A stretch of DNA of 64,000 nucleotides from Prochilodus magdalenae (taxonomy: Eukaryota; Chordata; Actinopteri; Characiformes; Prochilodontidae). A program made the position numbers and the translations under genes. This document shows positions 11,885-22,880 of this stretch, piece after piece. Location: the NCBI GenBank assembly GCA_024036415.1, contig JAMWET010006936.1, positions 826,001 to 890,000 of the forward strand, given 5' to 3'. The notes under the pieces were generated by a model. It had not been told where the DNA came from. It saw nothing but the letters and a program-made list of their open reading frames with translations, and ran no database searches. How positions within the stretch are numbered: position 1 is the first letter of the stretch; each line of letters begins with the position of its first letter.

Positions 11885-12823
11885 TGTACATGTGCATTAG
11901 CCAAGCTGGCTTATTTGTTTGTGAAAGTTGTAAACATCAGGTAAAATTGGACTGGAAGAATCTCTCTCACTGTGTTAAGCAGGCAGGCAAGGTTTAAGAC
12001 AGATTTGGCCAATGAGGGCAAAGGAGCAGTGGCTCTTGCCCCTTGATCACCTCACCCTTTGCACACCCATGCAAAGCTGTTGCCAAGGCCAGCAGAAGTG
12101 AAAGGCACATGTGGACTGGTGAGAAACATAACAAGTGTGCATGCTTACGGACAGGAGCACTGAAAGCCCTGGCGTTATTTCTACCTGAATGATCAAGTCA
12201 TTTTTACTTCTTGTCCTGCACTTAGTTGCTATCACTTAAACCAGGCAAGAAGTTTGTACCTTCTGGTTGAAAAATCAGATGTACTTATTTTAGGGAGTTG
12301 AGCAATCTTAAAAAAGTTAAGCGATAAGAGAATCTGGGGTGGAGTTTCCCAGAATTCCTAGCAGGTTAGTTCATTTCTGTTTACTAGCTTTTATTTCTTC
12401 TTCAGATGTTGCTTTCAAACAAACAACACATTTACACCTTCTGGGTTAAAACGAACTTTGGATGCACTTTACATGTTTTGGATGTCCTACCAATGAATGA
12501 GTTTAGTAACTCTGCTGAGTGCTCAGTTTGCCTGTAACAAGACAACATTGGTGTTAAGCATGTGGTTCTAAAGACTCTTTTAATAAAGAGTTTTCTTTTA
12601 CATCTCCATTTTTGATCATTACAATTATATCACTATTGAAAATGTTTAATTAAATAATTAGTAAGTTTTGTTAAAAAAAAACCTGAGTGTATTTAACTCC
12701 ATGTATAGAGTTTCAAAAATCAAAGACCTTAAATGGTTTAAGTAAAATTAATTTATTAGGATTTACAATGTGTACAATACAATTGAGCAGCATTCTACCA
12801 TGCTCTACGGCATGGATTAAAAT
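11885..12823. other. Non-coding stretch, no gene seen
   Basis: AT-rich sequence without recognisable repeats, apart from a short hairpin, ACTCTTTTAATAAAGAGT (12574-12591). Confidence 0.55.
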
Positions 12824-12962
12824 ACTGAGCAGGTTGAGCTGGCCTTGATTTTGGATCAGGATTAAAAAAGATCTGAGTAAAAACCGTTCAATTTATGGGC
12901 ACGGATGGCAGGAGCTTCAGTCACAAAGGCTGCTTAACTGGCTAATGATTCAATAGAAACAG
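12824..12962 (+). repeat. Dispersed repeat B, copy 1
   Basis: Same sequence family as 14360-14503, in direct orientation. Shared segments include CTGAGCAGGT, GGAGCTTCAGTC, CAAAGGCTGCT and TTCAATAGAAACAG. No coding capacity or terminal repeats were seen. I know similar wording as a common teleost interspersed repeat but cannot give its class. Confidence 0.75.
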
Positions 12963-14359
12963 AGACCTCTGCTTTTAGACCCAAAACATCAGTTCATAGG
13001 AATGGAAATCATTCAATGGCTGGTTCAATGCCTGTAATGTTTATGCAGTAGTATGATATATAAGGAAAATCCGCAGGGCCACTGTTCCTCGGGTGACTAA
13101 GGATGTCTACGCAGGACACGACCAGACTGTGTCAGAAAGTACAGTTATTCCGCAAATACATAGAGGGGCTATGTAGGCAATAGGCTGCATAAACATAGAT
13201 GGTACACGTTCGAGACTTTAGTGGTCTACAGAGATGTAGAAGAAATTAGTCAGGTGATATGAGCCATTCCTTATCATTCTCCAAAAGTAGCAGGGTGCAT
13301 CTGTAGTGCACACTAAGGGCATTACAGTGCAGGATTCCAGTGACCCCAACTGTAGTGCGGTACTGTTAAGGGCTAATTACAGTGCATGGTCTTCCAGTGA
13401 AGCAGGCAAATACTAGCCGGTATACTACAACCTGATTTTATGCAGTAAAGATGGCCTTTTGGACTTCCATCATCATCATGACCACTGAACTGTTTTCCTC
13501 CATCAAAAATCATTATAAAAACACCAACTGAGAGTCATATCCATCCATTATCATCAAAAAAAAAAAACAACTGAGAGAATATCCATCCATCCATTCATCC
13601 AACCATTCTGTCAGTAAGGCATCTGATAGTGGCCAAACACCTAAACAAGACACTTTGTGTTGTTTATGGCACTGGTGTGTATGATCCAGCCCAAATGTGA
13701 TTTCATGCTACATTGGATGTGCACACTGGTTAGCATCCTAGATTCCTTGTAGTCTCACAATGTCTTGTGTTCTTGTGAACAAGTCAAGCATGATGGTGTG
13801 ATTAGCATCTAATTCCTCCTCTGATGTTCTGTATCTTTAGGGTTAACTGGACTCCTGAATTCATTGCTAACACCAGACTCAGTGTGCCAAGCCAAACAGA
13901 GCACTGATTGGAGCACTGGGTTATGCGAGGTCAGTAATTATCATCATCAGTGTGATGGAGCAAATAAGTAAGGAAACAAGCAAGTGCTGAAGCAGTGTGC
14001 TGCAGCTTGGCAAGGCCTACATGCGCGCTAGTCACATGTTGTGACATTTTGTGTGTTAGCATTTATTCAGAATAAGAAAGATGATGGTGTTCCAATATGA
14101 AATAGTACCCTCATACAACAGCATACTGGATTTTCCTTGACCAACTATTGTAAACTTGTTTTCGGAGCTGGCAAACAAAAAAACAATGCAGGGGAATTTA
14201 AAGGAACTGGTTTGGTCTGATATTTGGAGCATGAATTTTGCTAATGAGGCTAATGTATCTTACAGCCAATTGAAGCTTATACTGTATTAACTTCATTAGC
14301 TTCATGCACTCTACATGTGCAAATCACAATTAGACAGCCTTCTACAATGTTGCATATTC
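12963..14359. other. Non-coding stretch between repeat B copies
   Basis: No gene or transposon recognised. There is an A run at 13556-13567 with imperfect ATCCATCC repeats around it. Confidence 0.5.
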
Positions 14360-14503
14360 CTGAGCAGGTCCAACTGACCTGGAATTTGGATGACAAGAGG
14401 AAATGACCTGAGTGAAGTTTTTGAAAGAGAGTTTTTAGGGCATGGACGGTGGGAGCTTCAGTCCCAAAGGCTGCTCAATTGGCTAGGTATTCAATAGAAA
14501 CAG
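14360..14503 (+). repeat. Dispersed repeat B, copy 2
   Basis: Direct-orientation partner of 12824-12962, about 1.5 kb away and diverged by scattered substitutions and small indels. Confidence 0.75.
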
Positions 14504-14589
14504 TTACTAGCCTTGGCTTTCATATACTGCTACAAAGAGCAACAAAACAAGGTCTACCCAGACAAAAGCACGCAACCATGCACATGCAC

Positions 14590-14760
14590 ATATATACACA
14601 GGGAGCTAACAAGAAACACCTGGGGACAACGAGAGGGCGGAGCTACAGGTGACAGGGAGGCAGGACAGGGGTGGACGCAGATCCACACAAGAAGGAAACA
14701 CATGGCAGGAAAAACAGACAAACAGACAGAAACAGACAAAAACTAGGGCAGGCCAAGACT
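14590..14760. repeat. Interspersed-repeat-like fragment
   Basis: GC-rich wording (GGGCGGAGCTACAGGTGACA at 14636-14655, then runs of CAGACAAACAGACAGA) resembles the start of non-autonomous fish repeats that often sit next to polyadenylated elements. A related style of sequence occurs at 48560-48700. Class unknown. Confidence 0.35.
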
Positions 14761-14937
14761 TAGAAGTGACAGCCTATAGGAACACTCAAAGGTGAAGATA
14801 TCTGGCTTAACTTGCTCATGACATTTCTGACACTGAATGGCATGCTATTATCTATACAGCTGGACAAAAGTAAACAAGCTAACTTACAGAGTGGAACTGC
14901 CAAAGGCTATCGTGCATAAAAGTCACCTATGCTATGC

Positions 14938-15692
14938 TATGTTGCATTAGTCACTACAGACCACTCAGCACAGGAGCTACGCTTCAGGAACATCAAGAAA
15001 TAGGTTTCCAGTGCTGAACAGTTGTACACAAGGCTAAAATAAGAAACGACAAGTGTCGGCTTGTGTCTGGCAGTGTGATGGATGAATCTAGATTTGGAGG
15101 ATGGCAGGATAACACAATTACTGGAATTTGTGGTGTGAATGGCAAAGTTTGGTGGAGGAGAAATAATGGTCTGAGGCTGTTTTTCAGGGTTTGACTTTGG
15201 GCTGATAGCTACAGTGAAGGGTAATGCTACAACATACAAAGAGATTTTAGTCCATTACAAACTTCCAACTTTGTGGTAATTGTTTAGGAATTGGGAATTT
15301 TGGGAATTCCTATTCCAGAATGAATATGCACCTGTACACAACATGAGCTCCATAACAACATAGTTTGATGGATTTTTGTACAGGCACCCCAGTGAACTGC
15401 TTAAAGTCCTAACCTCAACCCCAACAACTTTGGGATGAATTGGAATGTCGATTATGAATCAGGCCTTCTTGTTGAATATCAGTACCTGACTTTACAAATG
15501 CTCTTTTGACTGAATGGGCAGAATCCAAAAATGGGCCCACTCTAAAACCTTGTGGACCGCCTTCCCATAAATGTGGCCACCCAGATCAAGAGGCAGCTGC
15601 ATATTCCTGTACATTATTTTGGAACAGGATGTTTGTTGTGCTTATGTGGATGTAGTGGTCAGGGGTCCATATACTTTTGGCAATTAATTTGG
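14938..15692 (+). mobile_element. Tc1/mariner family 3, heavily decayed copy
   Basis: The + strand keeps a recognisable order of Tc1-like transposase segments. GATGAATCTAGATTTGGAGG (15081-15100) gives DESRFGG, the first catalytic Asp region. AAAGTTTGGTGGAGGAG (15144-15160) follows. The PNLNP-type block CCTCAACCCCAACAACTTTG (15413-15432) sits where the catalytic Glu should be. The TTTTGGCAA end near 15677-15685 resembles the terminal repeat. Stops and frameshifts are frequent, so no protein could be made. The left boundary is uncertain. Confidence 0.7.
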
Positions 15693-16766
15693 TTTTAAAT
15701 GCTGGAAAAAAGCTGTGCAAAACTGGTAAAACTGAATGGAATATGTACTTTATCCACTTTCCACCTACTTTTTGAGTTGTCGCGTGGTTGTGTTTTACAC
15801 GGCCTTCTCTCAAATACATAATGCATGAGGTAGAGAAGTGTATTTTGTGTTTTTCCGTGCGCCATAAGCTGAACGCTTAGGCCTGGGCACCAGTGTCGTA
15901 CATAACATGCATGCAGAATGCATCTGATTTTGACCTGAAGAGGCAATGACATACAACCCAAAACTAAATGTCCTAGACATGACACCCGTTTCCTCAGTAT
16001 GAGAGACACACAGAGAAAGAATGTGAATCTGGCAGTGGAGGAGTTCATGCGGGTTTAAGCTTCTGGCTCGTGGGTGCCTTCCTGATTGCTTTCTCTACCC
16101 AATCAGCTCTGATGGATTTTCTCCACATCTCCACTGCTCAAATTGGAGCTGATGGGACCCATCCGGCAGCTCCTTATTCAATAAAAGTAGTGCTTTGAAA
16201 CACTTTCCATGTGACCGCGATGGTACGATGGTGAGAGGAAGCCTAACGAGGCCAGTTAGGGCTGGTAATAGGTCTCGTTTAGGATGTTAACTTTGTTTGT
16301 GTGCTGTGAGAACGAGCGAGGATTTACACGAGAAGAAGGAGGACAGAGAGCGAGAGAGAGAGAAAGAAAGGTGGCCATGATATTTATGTTACATCGTCAT
16401 TGAAGTCTACCAATAGTCACTGATGCTGATATTTGTATGGTTTGCTTATTGGAATACTGTGGTGTTGGCGTAGAGCAAGATGACACAGGAAATCTTTTAT
16501 TGAACACAGCATGGAATGGACGCTGATGCCTAGTGCCAACTGCATGGTCAGGATAACACAAAGTTATATTGCATGGGTGGGGACTGGGTCCTAGACAGCA
16601 CAGGTTTGAATTTAACTGTCCACAACAAAATCTAGCTATTGCATTGAATCAGAACTGAATCCAGCTATTTATGCATAAGCATACAGAGATGAGCTAAAGG
16701 GCAAACTGTATGTTAGTGAGCGTGTGTGTGGAAGTAGTGTGTGGAGCTGTGGTTTCTCTGCTGCAG
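15693..16766. other. Non-coding stretch upstream of candidate exon
   Basis: No transposon recognised. There is a GA-rich patch at 16341-16370. The segment 16050-16330 has moderate GC and unique-looking sequence. Open frames at 15586-16048 (minus) have no supporting features. Confidence 0.5.
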
Positions 16767-16859
16767 AGTGTGAACGATGAGGACACACTCTCTCCAGAGA
16801 TGATGCATCGTGGCAGATTACTCACACTCTGTGCACAGGAGCTCCAGAGAGACGGAGAA
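16767..16859 (+). CDS. Candidate internal exon, protein unknown
   Basis: A 93-base segment (31 codons) follows a pyrimidine-rich splice acceptor, TTTCTCTGCTGCAG (16753-16766), and ends before a possible weak donor GTGACT (16860). It would be a symmetric phase 0 exon. The peptide begins SVNDEDTLSPEMMHRGRLL and continues with a Leu/Cys/Gln-rich helix-like stretch. Codon choice is balanced and not low-complexity, unlike other frames here. No neighbouring exon was found and I recognise no family. It could be one small exon in a very large gene or a chance open frame next to GT repeats. Confidence 0.25.
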
Positions 16860-17771
16860 GTGACTCCTTGCCTCAGCCCTGCAGGCACTGTGTGTGTGCG
16901 TGTGTGTGTGTCATAGAGAGTGTGTGGGGTTGGGTGTGAGAGTGTATGAGTATATGAGCGTGAGTGTGAGGGAAGGTTATGTGTGTGTTTCAGTAAGAAC
17001 TCTTAGGGCTGCATAGGCGTCAGAGTGGAGTCTAGCCCCAGGGCCCATACAGCCTGAGGGTGGAGCCCTGTTTGGCTACAACTCATTTGGTCTCATCCAC
17101 ACCCCAACTTGCTAATGAGCATTACACCACCAAACCTCTTGCTTTGATATAAGAGACATACAGGGTACTATTTGAAAGATAACAATTCTGAAGGAATAAA
17201 GAGTCTTTGGCATTGGGCCTGTCCTGGGCCCAGGTCTTCGAGCCTTCGCAGATCCTGCCCGATATGGATGGTAGGGGCAAAGCCTACTCCCTGGACAACA
17301 GGACATGGACCAAACTGGTGGTGGAGGGAGGAAGGAGGAGAACATTAACATCTGCACATGAAATCAGCAGAACAGGAACGTAAGTTGAATACTTGGAAAA
17401 CCTGGTGGCAGAGTGTGACTGACCAGAGGAATGAATAAATGGATGAGTGACTGGGATTCTCCCTGGCTGAACTGGCACTAAAGACCTGATAGACCATCAA
17501 AATTGTCCTAATCAGGTAAACAGCACTTTCATCTTTCAGAGAGGAAATCCTCTCGTGCATGCAGGTGCAGCACTTGCAGAACTATGGCTGCTTCATCTGC
17601 CTTGGCTGGTGCCCACTACTTGTCTGCATTTCTGAGCATTTAACCTACCATGGAGCTTCATGCTGTCCTAAGCTATGTGTGTGCTTAACCTGCATGCTTT
17701 TTTCTCCCTCTGCCTCACAAAACACTGAACGCTTCTCTTATTCTTCCTAGTAGATCATCACCGTAGGCTTC
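16860..17771. other. Non-coding stretch, no gene seen
   Basis: GT-rich start (16888-16990), then mixed sequence. Minus-strand frames at 17112-17560 overlap each other and have no domain or splice support. Confidence 0.5.
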
Positions 17772-17773
17772 TA

Positions 17774-18306
17774 CAGGGGTTGGACAATGAAACTGAAACA
17801 CCTGTGATTTTAGTGTGGGAGGTCTCATGGCTAAATTGGACCAGCCTGGTGGCCAATCTTCATTAACTGCACATTGCACCAGTAAGAGCAGAGTGTGAAG
17901 GTTCAGTTAGCAGGTAAGAGCACAGTTCTGCTCAAAATACTGCAATGCACACAACATTATGGGTGACATACCAGAGTTCAAAAGAGGACAAACTGTTGGT
18001 GCACGTCTTGCTGGCGCATCTGTGACCAAGACAGCAAGTCTTTGTGATGTATCAAGAGCCACGGTATCCAGGGTAATGTCAGCATACCGCCAAGAAGGAC
18101 GAACCACATCCAACAGGATTAACTGTGGAAGCAAGAGGAAGCTGTCTGAAAGGGATGTTCGGGTGCTAACCTGGATTGTATCCAAAAAACATAAAACCAC
18201 GGCTGCCCAAATGACGCTGTATTGGCCGCAAAAGGAGGCCCTACACCATACTAAGAAATGATTGTGGTCTAAAACCAGGTGTTTCAGTTTCATTGTCCAA
18301 CCGCTG
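17774..18306 (+). mobile_element. Tc1/mariner family 2, TA-flanked deletion derivative
   Basis: A 533-bp element with perfectly placed ends. It opens with CAGGGGTTGGACAATGAAAC, and the right end is its near-exact reverse complement (18277-18306). TA dinucleotides flank both sides (17772-17773 and 18307-18308), the expected Tc1/mariner target duplication. The inverted repeats extend to about 31 bases. The interior keeps only the transposase N-terminal part before jumping to the right terminal region, so it is non-autonomous and could move only with help. Confidence 0.92.
17959..18261 (+). pseudogene. Truncated Tc1-like transposase, DNA-binding part only
   Basis: A 100-residue open frame starts with MGDIPEFKRGQTVGARLAGA. 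Residues about 1-50 form the first helix-turn-helix (the ATVSRVMSAY segment is its recognition helix region), and residues about 55-90 (KRKLSERDVRVL, SKKHKTTAAQMT) the second. Full Tc1 transposases have about 340 residues. Here the frame shifts into terminal-repeat sequence after residue 90, and the whole DDE domain is missing. If made, such a peptide could bind element ends without cutting. The reverse copy at 11555-11767 keeps the same piece. Confidence 0.85.
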
Positions 18307-18308
18307 TA

Positions 18309-18360
18309 CATTTACATTTAAGGCATAAGAAACTCTTATCCAGAGCGACTTACAACCATG
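18309..18360 (+). repeat. Teleost repeat module beside Tc1 end
   Basis: CTTATCCAGAGCGACTTACA (18336-18355) is a module found widely in fish interspersed repeats. A second occurrence with the same wording is at 49398-49417. It starts right after the family 2 element, which probably inserted into it. Confidence 0.55.
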
Positions 18361-18579
18361 ATTAGTGCTCTGTTGGAAAATATTCCAGCTAGTATAGAAA
18401 GGTTAGAGGGCTTAAACTCACCATGAGCCTCTAGCAGTAGTAATACATATTCTGGGTTTTTACTCTGATGAACTACTTACAGTCGTCACTAGTTTCACTG
18501 AGAACAGTGACTGATTTTCAGTTATTGCATCTCTATATTCAATACTGCATATTATTGTATGGTTGCTCTTGTGTTTGTT

Positions 18580-18862
18580 TTGCTATCTAGTGTGGACCAG
18601 AGGAGGATGGGTTCCCAGTGAACATTTGAACCCTTTGAACTGTTAAAACAAAGTTGAAATCACATCTGACTATATTTAAACACATTATAGACGTCTACGG
18701 ACAACCATTGTTTATTGGGTTCCCCTTTTGAGTCTTGGTTCCTCTTGAGGTTTCTTCCCCTTGCTCTGAGGGAGTTATTCCTTGCCACTGTCACTCTTGG
18801 CTTGCAAACAGAGGACCTAGATTTTCTGTAAAGCTGCATTGTGACTGTTGTAAAAGGCGTTA
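18580..18862 (+). mobile_element. LINE-like 3' tail fragment
   Basis: The order is GTGTGGACCAGAGGAGGATG, TTGAGTCTTGGTTCCTCTTG, GTTTCTTCCCCTTG, TTCCTTGCCACTGTCACTCT and GTAAAGCTGCATTGTGAC. This matches a very common fish 3' repeat tail that I associate with L2-type LINEs or their passengers. It carries no reverse transcriptase sequence. Confidence 0.55.
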
Positions 18863-18866
18863 TGTA

Positions 18867-19283
18867 TACACTCATCATCAAAAGAGTCGGACTGCAATGC
18901 TGTTGGGAAGAAAGATAAAGGTTAGCAGGAACAGTAAATTATGAAAAAAGGTAGACTGATGGAAAGCATTCATCTTGGCACTGACCACGGTGCCTTCACA
19001 CAAGGATTAGGTGGTCGTCTCCAGCAAGACAAAAGCAGGACCCATCACTGAAGATGACCTGCTGCCATTCTGAGTCACTGCATGACAGTACGCATGTAGT
19101 TCTGCATGCTGGAGTCATCTGTCAATGGTGCTGGCACTAACAGGATGACTTATGGAGGGCATCACCACTCACTGAATGTCCGCAATCGTGGCTGTTGGGT
19201 CAGTCAGGAACACAATGCTGGACCTACCCACCAAGTTGTATTCCTGTCGATTGATTCTTTCTGGTTGCAACTACTCTTTTGAT
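18867..19283 (-). mobile_element. Family 1 deleted Tc1-like element, copy 1
   Basis: The left end is CACTCATCATCAAAAGAG, the shared family 1 terminus. The right end, near 19265-19283, keeps only a damaged TTGCAACTA...TTTTGAT. The middle has the reversed first-Asp segment (GTCTCCAGCAAGAC near 19018, CACTGAAGATGAC near 19046). It is shorter than the longest copies (about 740 bp) by an extra deletion that removed the C-terminal and adjacent parts. Confidence 0.85.
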
Positions 19284-19285
19284 TC

Positions 19286-19400
19286 CTCTGAAGTGGTGCA
19301 GTGGCCTCACAGCAAGAAGGGCCAGGGTTCAATTTCAAATGAGAGGTGGTCTCTGACTTTTGCTGAGTACTGTAAGCAGGTCAGAGAGGAAGCACAAAAA
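19286..19400 (+). mobile_element. SINE fragment
   Basis: GTGGTGCAGTGGCCTCACAGCAAGAAGGGCC, written here as the pieces GTGGTGCAGTGGCC and TCACAGCAAGAAGGGCC, is followed by a B-box-like AGGGTTCAATTTC (19323-19335). This is the head of the SINE family seen whole at 54042-54305. It starts at the damaged end of family 1 copy 1. Confidence 0.6.
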
Positions 19401-19419
19401 TGATGTCATGGTGATGACA

Positions 19420-21583
19420 CATGTGTCCATGTGTATGTGTGTGTGTATGTAGAAAGAGGAGAAAAGGAGGACATGTCAGCTTCCATCAGCAGGAGCTGAA
19501 GTTCACAGCCCCTCTCGAAGCCTCGGAGGAGCAGCGGCGACTGCCCATTAAAGCCCTGTTAAAACACTTCTGATGTTGTCAGCCCAGAGAGAGAGAGAGA
19601 GAGAGAGGGAGAGAGGGAGACTGCCTGCCAGCACTTTTTGCCGCAGCTCTCACCGGCCGAGGTGTCAGATCAGCAGGCGCCTAAATTTCACCATCAAACT
19701 TTCATGGCAGCACAGCAGGCTCGAGCTGCTATGGAGGCTGCCGAGGACCAAAAACCAGACTAGCTAAAAGTTGATCTCCAACAGACAGGCAGAGTTAAAC
19801 ACGCAAATATACAGTACAAAGACAGAGCACTTTCATTTCCTAGCCAGCTACTGAGCTAGAATCATTTCAAGTAATGTCATTTGTAAGGGATGTATGTTTG
19901 TACGCAATGTACATCACTCTACTCTATTTCAGCACAGTGCTCAGAACCAGGTTGCAGTCATTTTGAATTGAACTGAATTGAATCAGCAGTATTTGTCCAC
20001 CAGGGTCGGTTCATACTGGGCATAGAACAGAAAAAGACAAGATATATCTTGCAGTTATGCAGCTTGTAAAATTACCCTGTAGCTATGACATATGAGCCGT
20101 TTCTACAGTGGTAGCATCTAGCATTTATTGTTTGTATTATTGTTTACCGTTTACTATTGTAAACACACAGCAAATACTAATTTTGTATGTCATCAAAGGA
20201 ATCTGATATTTAGAATTTTACTGGCTTTACATTAGATAAAGCATGTGCAAGTTTGATAAGTTTGAACGGATTGCACATAGACTGCTGTAACTAAGGGGGC
20301 TCCAGGTTCACCTTAATTACAATAGCCTGTTCACCATACAACTGATACTGTCATTGTGTAAAAACTACACACACTGCAGATTCATACTGGATTTTCATAC
20401 TGGATTAAAATCACTCTATAATTATTAGTGTAAGAAAAAGTGGGTTGCTACAGATCTTGTTGGTTAATGATCTACCTATACCTCCTTCATCAGTCAGAAT
20501 AGGTGATCTCAGTGGGTAGGATCCCTGTTGCTCACTGTAATGCAAATCCACAAGGGTGTCAGTAGATGTAACTGAATTAGCCATCGTGTTCTCCTACAGG
20601 CGTGTTCAGCTGTCCAGTGATTTTGTGTTAGCAGCGGTTAAAAAGGATGTGATGTGTCTTGAAGGAGGCATGTACATTGCACCATAGGGGAGGACCCAGC
20701 TAATGGATGAGACTATAACTGGGTTAAAAAAATCGAAATATGCACAAATTTTTGTCTAGTGCTAACACAGTACTAGAAAGCCCATAGAGGTTATATGAGA
20801 AAACGTTTTCTCCACCAAGCCCAAACCAAATGCCTAGCTCAGGCTTTCCCACTGGGTTTTATGTGCAACAGTATCACTACTACTTTGAAAGTTGTCCACC
20901 CACTCCCAGACATGTCCATCGACTGTAGCTAAAGGAAATTGTGCATCAGCAGATAAAAGCCCAAGATGACGACACCATGCTAGCTTACCAAGTGAAACAG
21001 AAAGTATTGAGAGAAAGAGAGATAGATAGAGAGAGAGAGGGAGAGAGTGAGAGACAGTCACATCCATGTGTGCAAGTGTGTGTTTTTATGTAGCAGTGTG
21101 TGTATGTGCGTGTTCATCACATTCTCTTTCTGGTCCCTGCATACTCGTTGTGTCAGGGTTTGCTCACTGGGTGAGAAAGAGTTGGTTGGGTTGGTGTTGG
21201 AGTGGAGTGGGGGGGGGTTCTTTGCTGCTTCCGCCTGATTGGCTGATGCAAGGTGACAGGGCGTCTCTAGCGGCAGCCCCCTGCGCGGGTCGGGCAGACA
21301 GTGGCGCTGAAATATTCAGCACTGTGCTCGCATATCATGGATCTAATGCCAGCCCTACACAGCTGCGAAGGAGGGCGAGAGAGACATGAGAATGTGGTGG
21401 ACGAGCAAAAACACGTGAAAACCTGTACTCTTCTGCAACAAATTGACCTTACTCATCACGAGCTGCTTCTAGAGTCTTGTCAAGTTGTTTTGCAGTGAGT
21501 GGGAGGAACCTGTAAGTCCAAGGCCGGGGTTAAACAAGGATGTAGGTAGGAGGAGGGGCTCCAATGAGGACCAATCTAATGTA
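19420..21583. other. Non-coding stretch, no gene seen
   Basis: Short GA tract at 19587-19610 and GATA/GA tract at 21011-21055. The ATTGAATTGAACTGAATTGAATC-like run near 19962-19984 resembles the tail of a LINE-derived repeat. The segment 21200-21500 is GC-richer and repeat-free. No exon is called. Confidence 0.5.
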
Positions 21584-21716
<133 letters not shown>

Positions 21717-21740
21717 CTGTGCATACATATATAAGGGGCC

Positions 21741-22090
21741 TTTAACTGCCCTTACCACAACATAAACGTCACCAAAGACTGCAATGGTATCCTGCCAGAC
21801 TGTCATGAAGTGATTCAGAACAGCAGCAGGTCATCTTCAGAGATGAGTCCCACTTTTGCCTTGGTAAAGATGACCAACGAATCCATGTGTGGAGGCACCA
21901 TGGTCAGCGCTAAGATAAATGGTTTGATGTCATGCATCACAAAGGCCTGGTGTCATATGCGTCATGATGTCCAGAAGGCCTGGTGTCACTCCACCTTCAA
22001 CCGTACTGCAAAATTTGCAGGAACTGCGTGAGAATATTCAAGGTGCAATGGTGTCCTATCACAGGATACCATTAGGAACTCCTACAATTA
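21741..22090 (+). mobile_element. Family 1 deleted Tc1-like element, copy 2
   Basis: Retains CACCAAAGACTGCAATGGTA, the CATCTTCAGAGATGAGTCCC block (first-Asp region, with the Asp-Glu-Ser triplet preserved), and the shared deletion junction CCAGAAGGCCTGGTGTCACT (21971-21990). It ends in the C-terminal block around 22010-22090. The 5' terminal repeat and everything before it are lost at the microsatellite edge. Confidence 0.85.
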
Positions 22091-22582
22091 CACCTAGAAT
22101 TAAGTGAAGAAGAATATGTCTTTATTCGAACCGCATGGTATTTGGTCTAAACTGGCAGTCTGTCTTTAGATATCATCGTATTCCTCTCTCTTTATCTCTC
22201 TAGCTGCAAAGAAAACAATTATAATCGCTTATGTCTCTTGCAATTTGCTGCAAAGTGCATTAACTAGACTGTGCAAACACATTTGCCCTTTTCCACACAT
22301 CCGTCCAGGCCACTCTCGTAGCATTATACATTTATGAGGAAGCCCAAAGGCAAGAGCTTTTCACACTGCATTCACACCATCAGCCACCTCACATCACATA
22401 TATCGGTGCCACCCCTTTAGCTGTACTAGCGTAAACTGCTTCTACTTCCAGCATAAACTACTTTTTATATATTATACAATATTATATATCTACAGTAACT
22501 ACAGCCATTGCAAATCAATGCGAAGTCATTACTGATCATTTTTATCCTACAACCCTAAAATAAAAACAGGATTCCTATACTT
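22091..22582. other. Non-coding stretch, no gene seen
   Basis: AT-rich sequence with nothing recognisable. Confidence 0.55.
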
Positions 22583-22632
22583 CATTGAAAATAGTACAAA
22601 GACAACATATTAATGTTGAAACTGTGAGACAA
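22583..22632 (-). mobile_element. Fragment of family 4 DNA-transposon-like repeat
   Basis: ATTGAAAATAGTACAAAGAC followed by AACATATTAATGTTGAAACT matches, on the minus strand, the subterminal part of a repeat whose other fragments are at 42075-42112, 43774-43845 and 45878-45950. Known in fish genomes; superfamily not assigned here. Confidence 0.5.
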
Positions 22633-22767
22633 TGCTTCCCGGAGCCCTATGCTGCAATCCCTCTCGAACTCCTCAAACTCCTAGGCTTGCCTGTAAACTT
22701 TTTCAAGATACACAAGAAATGATACAAAACGAGCCAAAATGGAAAACACATGCAAATTGATGAGCTT

Positions 22768-22880
22768 ACAGCGATAAGACCTGGCCTTGCTTACATCACA
22801 TGTGCAGCCAAGCGTGAAACCTGAATCATTCACATGTGTTACAATGTCAAACCGACCCACTGAGTTTCATTCCTGACCCC
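22768..22880 (-). mobile_element. Family 1 element, copy 11 (end fragment)
   Basis: Contains TACATCACATGTGCAGCC (22792-22809), then CAATGTCAAACCGACCCACT (22843-22862) and GAGTTTCATTCCTGAC. These are the 5'-end segments of family 1 in reverse, as in 35640-35720. The terminal TTGATGATGAG end itself is missing. Confidence 0.75.
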
